NCBI GenBank assembly: GCA_035772405.1
Contig: JAYKKM010000439.1
Coordinates: 7,531,001 to 7,595,000 of the forward strand
Source of the DNA: Chrysogorgia sp. JL179-B06
Taxonomy: Eukaryota; Cnidaria; Anthozoa; Scleralcyonacea; Chrysogorgiidae
Direction: 5' to 3'
DNA length: 64,000 nucleotides
The notes under the pieces are model-generated. The model searched no databases, was not told where the DNA came from, and saw nothing but the letters and a program-made list of their open reading frames with translations. Position numbers and translations under genes: made by a program. This document shows, one piece after another, positions 57,631 to 64,000 of this stretch. Position 1 is the first letter of the stretch. Every line of letters begins with the position of its first letter.

Positions 57631-58664
57631 CATGCACACGAGCAAATAAGACTTGTCAAATTGCCTATTGCCAAAGAAAACTTGTTCGTGATTTCATATG
57701 AGCGGAAGTATCTTGTCAAAATTCTTTCCCACGCTTTGAGATTCCCACATGATTCCCACAAATACTCTGCGTTATGTTAAAACAAACGCATTCTTCTAAT
57801 TATATAACTTTTTTAAGTTACGGCTTTGATCTCGAAGATCAAGATAGCCGATTCAGTATTGGCGTAACTGAGATTGAAAGTCCGTTCCTCTTTGAACAAT
57901 ATTATACATGATTTAAAACTTTTCCCATGATATGGATAATAGTAAAGTTTAAGGATAATCCTTTAATCAAACAACTTTTGAATTGTAACCCGATTTACAC
58001 ACAAACTCAAGTGAGTAATTTTAGAACCGTGTATCTTCTCCAGCCACATTCTCGCCATTCTTATACATTTCCTGTTCCTCTGTATGCCCATGCATGCATG
58101 AGTCGACCCCACATTATAGATTTGTGATGCTTCTGTAGTACTCGTACAACTAACTATACACCACCATGCGCGTATCATTGCAATCCTGTGCTCAATTTAT
58201 ACGTATCATACATGATAGCGTATAAATATAAATGGGTGCTTTTTCATATACAAGATCTCCAGACGCCAAAGATAACCGAGTAAGACATTGTGAATATGAT
58301 ATTTTCCCACGATAGATAACAATCGAGATGAAGGTTATTATCAAAGAATGTAAACAGCTCTTGAATTACATGCATGCATACCACGGTTCTTCTCTCTAAA
58401 TTCTCAAATGTTCTTAAATAAACCAAGTTCGTGTAGCATGGCCATGGTCATATACCTTAGTATTGCTAAATTGGAAAAACAGCGGTTCAACATTATGCTT
58501 TCACATGACAAAAAAGTAATCTTAAGTTGTTCTCTTACCGCATGACACTACCCTGAATTTCCGTATTACATAGCTACACTAGAGTCTAGAATCAATGCCG
58601 ATTTTCTGTTATTGTCACTTGCACCTCAAGTTCGGTTGCAATTGCAGTTGCGTCCGCTGTTAAG

Positions 58665-59830
58665 CGGAAGACTTTCAAAGAAGGTTGAAGGTGTACAGAG
58701 GAGAGCGACGTTATCAGGATTTTGAGTAAATATGATATGACTTCACTAAATATGATCCCACTTGTGTATGATAGAGAAATGAAAGACTCAATCTTTTATT
58801 ATAAATGCATGCATAACATCACAGATCTAAATATTTTACAGTATGTCCCTATCACTGTAAGTAGGACTCGTGCAGGCTCCGCATCTCTTCTAAAAACACC
58901 ATACTGTAAAACTAGCACATTCCAAAGGTCTTATTTCATCAGAATAGTAAAACTGTGGAATTACGTACTTAAAGGGACACTCCGGCCCAAATACAAATGC
59001 AGTTCATATGAAAGATCTTACTGACTTTAGTTTATTTGCAAAGTTTCAGCATTCGTATCAGTTTAGTTGAGAAGATATTGCTAGTTGAAGTTGAAAATTT
59101 GTGGATTTTGACGCCATATTGGTTTTGAAAATATGACGTCATTCAGTGATTCTTTATCGTCAGTGGAGTTGTTTTGATGGCGATCACATAGTGATAGTTA
59201 TTGTGAATGGTCTTTGGACGAAAATTAGTCGAAATAAACTATTTAGTTCATCATGCAGGAAAGTAGAGGAGCTTCTTAGGCATAATACGAGACACGTCAC
59301 TCAGTGACGTCATATTTGAGAAACAAAATGGCGTCGAAATTGGACAAACTCTCCAACTTCAACTAGCCACATCTTCTTAACTAAATTGATAGGAATGCTG
59401 AAACTTTGGAAATAATCTAAAGTCAGTAAGATCTTTCATATGAACTACATTTGTATTTGGGCCGGAGTGTCCCTTTAAGTCTGCTCCTACTAACTCCTTT
59501 CATACCATCGCCATGTTTAAATCCTACCTACGAAAAACTTATTTTAACTTAACTGTTAGTGACTTTAATCCTGACATGTTTAGTTTTCTCCCTCTCTTTC
59601 CACGTTGTAAATCAATATTACTTACATCTTACTGGTGAACACCTTGCATGGGACTTAGTCACTGGACTAAGTGCTTTGTGCTTTGCCAATTTTTGGCATA
59701 TTACATATTTAGATTTACCCTTTATTATTACCTTAGATTTATATATCCTCTGTACATACATACATGTTTGTATTAATAGTGTATGAAATTATTTGTTAAT
59801 TTAGTGCCAAAAATAAAGTTATTAAAAAAA
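58665..59830 (+). mobile_element. LINE 3' end fragment interrupted by a TTAA MITE
   Basis: Rightward frame with VEGVQRRAT, then FYYKCMHNITDLNILQYVPI, RRTRAGSASL-like and FQRSYFIRIVKLWNYVL, the C-terminal region of a CR1/L2-like LINE. The MITE at 58973-59474 interrupts it at TTAA; the frame resumes with FHTIAMFKSYLRKTYFNLTV. Ends in AATAAAGTTATTAAAAAAAA at ~59830. Confidence 0.75.
58973..59474. mobile_element. TTAA-type MITE (AGGGACACTCCGG family), complete copy
   Basis: 502 bp, ends AGGGACACTCCGGCCCAAAT and mirror with arms of ~130-160 bp, flanked by TTAA (58969-58972 and 59475-59478). Non-coding. TGACGTCA at 59134-59141 and 59305-59312. Superfamily Kolobok or piggyBac by target site; not decided. 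Confidence 0.92.
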
Positions 59831-60170
59831 AGCCTGGTTTCCATATAGTTGTAATAGTCGGTGACTGTTCTTTTCTATATGGAAACATCTTGTCGGTGCC
59901 ACAGTTGGGAAAGTTGAACTGAGTTCAACTTTCACAACAGTTGCCGACTAGTCGCCGACTGATCGCCAACTAGTCACAGTGTAGCAACGATATGGAAACA
60001 CAAAATTTTGCATGTCTGCTTCGTCGCCGACTGTAAATGTATCCCATAATGCACTTTGCGGCTAATTTCAAAATGGCTTCCGAAGTAACAACATGTTGTC
60101 GGCGACTTTCGTGACTATATGGAAACATGAGTCGGAGACTGGTCGCCTATATGGAAACCAGGCTTTAAGT
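59830..60170. mobile_element. MITE with AGCCTGGTTTCCATATAG ends
   Basis: AGCCTGGTTTCCATATAG at the left, CTATATGGAAACCAGGCT at the right (mirror), with internal repeats of GTCGCCGACT and TATATGGAAAC. About 340 bp. TTAA follows the right end; the left flank is the A-run of the LINE. Confidence 0.8.
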
Positions 60171-60379
60171 GTTAACTATAGTTATGTTTTGAAATTCGCA
60201 AACGCGGCGAAACCATCGACTAAGGTAGCAAACAAGAATCCAGAGTGATTTACCACTTTGGAATCAAAATCATTTTGGACTTTGAAGATAGAAATGTAAA
60301 TGATCAGAATGCAATCTGCTTCAACGGATGATAACAGACATTGCTTTGGATTTATACATTAACAACTTTATTCTTTATA

Positions 60380-60950
60380 TAATAATAATAATAATAGTCT
60401 TTATTAAATAGAATACATCAAACGAATACATCAAAAGTGTATCTTTACAGTCAATCAATAATTGCTAGCTTATACAATCATATTACTTATACAATTATAC
60501 TATTTAACGAATTTAAAAAGACATCAATTAATGAAAGATCGTTTAAATCTTCCTGACTGTGTTCACTTTTGGAAGAACATACTCGGAGGGAGTAAATCAT
60601 GCAAAACATGTTCGCTATCACCAGTTATTCTATTAAACAGGTCTCTGTCTATTTCCTCAATTACATCTGATATCCTAATATTCCTAGTGGTATATCCAAA
60701 TCCGGAAAGGCTCGTTTAATAAATCGATCAATACGGTCTAGGTATTTGCTTTGGAACGTGGTGCCCCATACTTCCAACTCATAAAGAAAGAGTGACATTA
60801 TCAATGACTCAAATAGTCTGCTAAGCTCGTCTCTGGTATGTCTGTAAAATTTGCATACTCTAATGATATACAAACGACTGCTCGCTTTATGCAACATATT
60901 ATCAATATGAATGCCCCAGTTACAGGGGTACGCGTGCTTTTGCATTATTC
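60380..60950 (-). mobile_element. LINE 3' end fragment with (AAT)n tail
   Basis: Plus strand begins AATAATAATAATAATAGTCT at ~60380, the tail. A leftward frame (60945-60661) reads RDELSRLFESLIMSLFLYEL, VWGTTFQSKYLDRIDRFIKR, the end of a LINE RT protein. 5'-truncated near 60950. Confidence 0.75.
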
Positions 60951-60999
60951 AAAATATGGTCTCCCCTCCCCCTAGGCAATGTTGGTGAATCTACACGCG

Positions 61000-62028
61000 C
61001 AAAAACCGAGCATTTGTTTTTGTTTATCGTGGAATAACACAACATTGACGTGGGGAAAGGGGAAGGAACGTTTAATTTGGGCACAAATTGGGCAATAAAA
61101 AGAAAGCAGGTAATTAACGTTGTATGTTTTGCGTTGTCCACATAATTTTGTCAGGATTGTAGTTCAATTACTGTGATTGGTCAGGAAACAACGAGAAACG
61201 AGAAGTAATCAAAACAACAAAATCTCCATTGTTTCGAGACTCCATTGTTTGAATTGATTTTTAAAATTTCAAAGACTCCATTGTTTCGAGGAGGATGGGC
61301 TTCCCCTTTTATGCGAGCACTCCGTGTTTAAGAATACATTTTATTATTTACAAATAATGTAAACGTAATATGTAAATAGATTTTATTATTTACAAATAAT
61401 GTAAAAGTTATATGTAAATAAATGTTATTATTTATAAATAATGCTTGCATTATATATGCAACAATATACCATGCTTTCATTAAAATTATGAATTGTTAGT
61501 AAATAATGATATTGAATCAACTAAATAACGGAAATAATGCTAAATACCTACTAAATAATTATTTTACAAATGGCGCCTTATACTGCTAGGATATGAGGTG
61601 ATAGCCTTGTAGTATCCTACTAGTATCAGTTTATAATAACTATATTTATCCCGACCCTGATTTCGTCCGCAGTTGAAACTTCCTGTAGATGGTCCATTGC
61701 ATTCTCAATAAAAGCAGAGGTGAAAAAGCAACTATATGATCAACGACCACATTCCTTGAATGTCCACTTCTTACCTGACGGGTCAAATGTCGTGTTATAG
61801 TTCATGAATTTTCAAAATATTAACGAGCGAAAGCCTGAATATGTATAACGTTTACTCGGTATAGTTGCATATCGTCGATGTTGACACATGAGGACCAACT
61901 TTAACCACCTGGGTGCGTACGAGGTGTGTCTAGCTATTTGGTCAATAAAAGATACAGTTCGTATAGAAAACCATGAATTTTCGATAAAATATAGAAAAAT
62001 CGTTATCTTGTACAGTCAAAGAAGCTAG
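61000..62028. other. Spacer with a 54-bp tandem repeat
   Basis: About two and a half units of TTTATTATTTACAAATAATG-type sequence at 61338-61443. CTCCATTGTTTCGAGACTCC is partly repeated at 61227-61285. No gene. Confidence 0.55.
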
Positions 62029-62850
62029 GTAGGTAGGTAAAACATTATTTCAACACGCTAACCCCATACAACTAAAGTTGGTTTCCAAGAGGGGCGTGAT
62101 AATTACATGAAATTGTAAAATATTAAAATTATTACATAATAGTTCATTATTATAAAACAGCTAAAAATTATAATAAAAAAATCTTTAAATACAAACAAAT
62201 GAAACTCATGAGATTTAGAGCAGGCTGATTGAAGAAATTTCTCTGTTGAATTTATTTCTCTGTTGATTTCTGATTTTTTAATTCGCACGGTAAGCTGTTC
62301 CACAATTTGCTACCACTGTAGCTAAAACTCTTCTTTAAATAATCCGTATTTGGTAGCAGTATATGGAAGCAGTTGATCATCCCCTTAAATTAAAATGGCG
62401 GGAAGCATCAGATGCTCTGAAAATGTTTGTTAGCTTTTGTAGAACGAATCCATGTACGATTTTAAACATGAGCTTAGCTTTAATAAGTGCTCTACGCTCG
62501 ATCAAAGTCTTCCATCCAAGCTCATTTAGGGCCAGCTCTGATTGACCATGCGTATTTGTACGACCAGTAATAACCCTGGCAGATCGATTATGCAGCTTTT
62601 GCAACCGATCTGAACAATAATCGAATTGCGGCTGATTGACTGATACGAGTGTACTACGATTTACGCAAGGTCTTAGCCGTTTAATTGCTCCAATTCCAGA
62701 GCATGCACGCTTTGTTAGATTTTCAATGTGATTATCCCACAATTGGAATTGGTCAATAAGTACTCCAAGTGATTTAGTGACTTTTACTCTTTTGATTGGA
62801 ACATCACCAACAAAAACGTTGGGTCTTCGATAATGTTACTAATTTATGTC
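62029..62850 (-). mobile_element. LINE 3' end fragment, same family as 13474-15446
   Basis: Tail (AGGT)n at 62025-62038. The 3' UTR shares CACGCTAACC, TTTCCA and AGGGGCGTG with 13550-13600. Leftward frame (62742-62377) has RLQKLHNRSARVITGRTN and LGWKTLIERRALIKAKLMFK. 5'-truncated and frame-broken. Confidence 0.8.
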
Positions 62851-63084
62851 TTATAATTAAGCTGTACAGTCAAAGAAGCTATAGCTTTGTTAGTTTCATA
62901 GAAGATGCCATACCCCCATTTATCAAATTCATTAATAATTCATGATGAAAAACCAAAGGAAATCAGTGGCATAACGAAGGTTTTAAATCGGATATTTACA
63001 TAAACTCCTCAAAACAGCTTGTATCTTCAAGATAGTAAATAGATTGAACCTATATATATATATGTATTTATTTGACGAGCCATA

Positions 63085-63180
63085 TAAAATATTCGCGTCT
63101 GATCTTTATCTGATATACAAACGCTCGCCTTCGGCTCGAGTCTGTATATCATATAAAGATCGGCCGCTCATATTTTATCT
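63085..63180. repeat. Foldback MITE
   Basis: AAAATATTCGCGTCTGATCT and its degenerate mirror flank TCGCCTTCGGCTCGAG. Similar in style to the palindromes at 31486 and 33566. Confidence 0.65.
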
Positions 63181-63251
63181 ATCACTTAAAATGGTCGCTG
63201 TAGTAATTATAAGTGCTCTTAATTTTATTCGTTACTAAGGGTCTTCAGCTA

Positions 63252-63420
63252 AGGATCCACCGTAATAGCGTAGAGTCTGGCTACTATTAATAGCTAAAAA
63301 AGCGGACAAACAAACCAAATTTGACTCACAAATGATTGCAATCATTTGCAATTTTTGTTGTTATGGCCGCACGAATTATGGGTAAAAGCGGACAAACATC
63401 GGTACTGACGTCATCTTGTG
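63252..63420. repeat. Dispersed repeat (GGCCATAACAAAAGAAAATA family), copy 4
   Basis: AATAGCGTAGAGTCTGGCTA, GCGGACAAACAAACCAAATT, TATGGCCGCACGAATTATGG and ACTGACGTCATC, in the orientation of copy 1. Confidence 0.75.
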
Positions 63421-63848
63421 GTGGTATCCCAAGCTTGTATTAATTATCCCTTAGCCGAAGCTTAATAAACCATAAATCATCTCTAGAACGCACATTTCTA
63501 TATTTTGCCTTTCTTTCCGCCTCGTTTATTAATAGAACAGCGCCTAGTTTTGTACATGAAACTACGTGATGACTGTTATTATTTTTGTCATGGTTGTTAT
63601 GGTGTGTCAATATGATCTTACAAATATGCATTGATTTCTAAATTTAAATCATATCGGGATTATTGTTATAGATCACTCTATTGCTATAGTTACGCCTGGA
63701 GGTAATTTATTTGTCGCATAATTCATTCAGACGTTGTATCAGCATAGCCTCCTCCGCACCCGGCGGTTCAGTGGAGCGCGGTGATACCTGCGAAGAAGGC
63801 AATGTATCCGCAATGATCGTAGCAGAAATGTATTTAACTCTCTAAACC

Positions 63849-64000
63849 AGGGGCGTAGCGAGGGGGTATTAGCAACTTTTACAAAATTGCACTATTCGGA
63901 AAATTCACAGGTCTATTCGGAAAATTCACAGGTCTATTCGGAAAATTGGGACCTATTTTCTTTAAGACTATTTTAAGAGATTATCTCAAAATATACTGTT
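63849..64000 (+). mobile_element. Left end of a hAT-like element running off the window
   Basis: Begins CAGGGGCGTAGCGAGGGGG, a common hAT terminus, followed by about three tandem units of CTATTCGGAAAATTCACAGG (63892-63950). The right end is outside the window. Confidence 0.55.

Noticed and set aside
54148..64000. Remaining BRX1 exons (expected to start within Gly-Pro-Arg-Phe)
   Set aside because: I looked for the expected conserved blocks on the plus strand and found none, so I did not extend the gene.

Overview
Kind of sequence. This is a repeat-choked stretch of animal nuclear DNA, AT-rich and with long introns. The organism is probably a non-bilaterian invertebrate; I lean to a cnidarian, but the sequence cannot settle it. 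One conserved host gene is certain: BRX1/BRIX1, the ribosome-biogenesis Brix-domain protein. It runs left to right from 20516 and leaves the last exon seen at 54147, with its 3' end beyond the window or not recognised. A tRNA-Gly(CCC) gene (20158-20228) lies about 290 bp upstream of its start codon. Nearly everything else is mobile DNA or its debris. It includes an almost intact Ty1/copia element, a broken Ty3/gypsy element, a DIRS-like element, several LINE 3' ends, tRNA-derived SINEs, hAT-, Mutator- and Tigger-like elements and many palindromic MITEs.

Layout. 1-4.7 kb: a large foldback, a telomere-like repeat, a truncated TTAA MITE and an inverted-repeat element. 4.74-19.39 kb: one DDE transposon with long terminal inverted repeats (TIRs), flanked by the 6-bp duplication GGTATG. 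It carries two convergent genes, a HECT-type ubiquitin ligase (rightward) and an IS3-like DDE transposase (leftward), both now broken. It has been split by insertions that can be unpacked one inside another because each keeps its own target-site duplication (TSD): element D in the transposase exon; elements B and A (both Mutator-like, 9-bp TSDs) in D; hAT-like element C in B; a LINE fragment in A; and two small hAT MITEs in the introns. 19.4-20.5 kb: tRNA and BRX1 promoter region. 20.7-36.8 kb: BRX1 intron 2, holding two related Mutator-like elements, nested Tigger-like elements, a SINE, the gypsy remnant, a broken RING/TRAF-zinc-finger/kelch gene and a hAT transposase fragment. 36.8-43 kb: intron 3 with the copia element, a TTAA MITE and a 16-bp minisatellite. 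43-54 kb: exons 5-10 separated by SINEs, a long-TIR element, LINE and DIRS remains. 54-64 kb: LINE ends, MITEs and short tandem repeats.

How the parts work together. The host unit is BRX1, whose ten recognised exons keep a consistent reading phase (616 coding nt). The most distinctive system is the 14.7-kb transposon. Both TIRs contain the same short zinc-ribbon first exon, so each convergent gene appears to take its promoter, start and N-terminal zinc ribbon from the TIR beside it. The copia element looks recent: its LTRs differ by one base and one 3-bp unit, and it has an intact-looking priming site, an intact-looking polypurine tract and a single frameshift in pol. The eight-base palindrome TGACGTCA occurs 13 times, in several unrelated repeat families.
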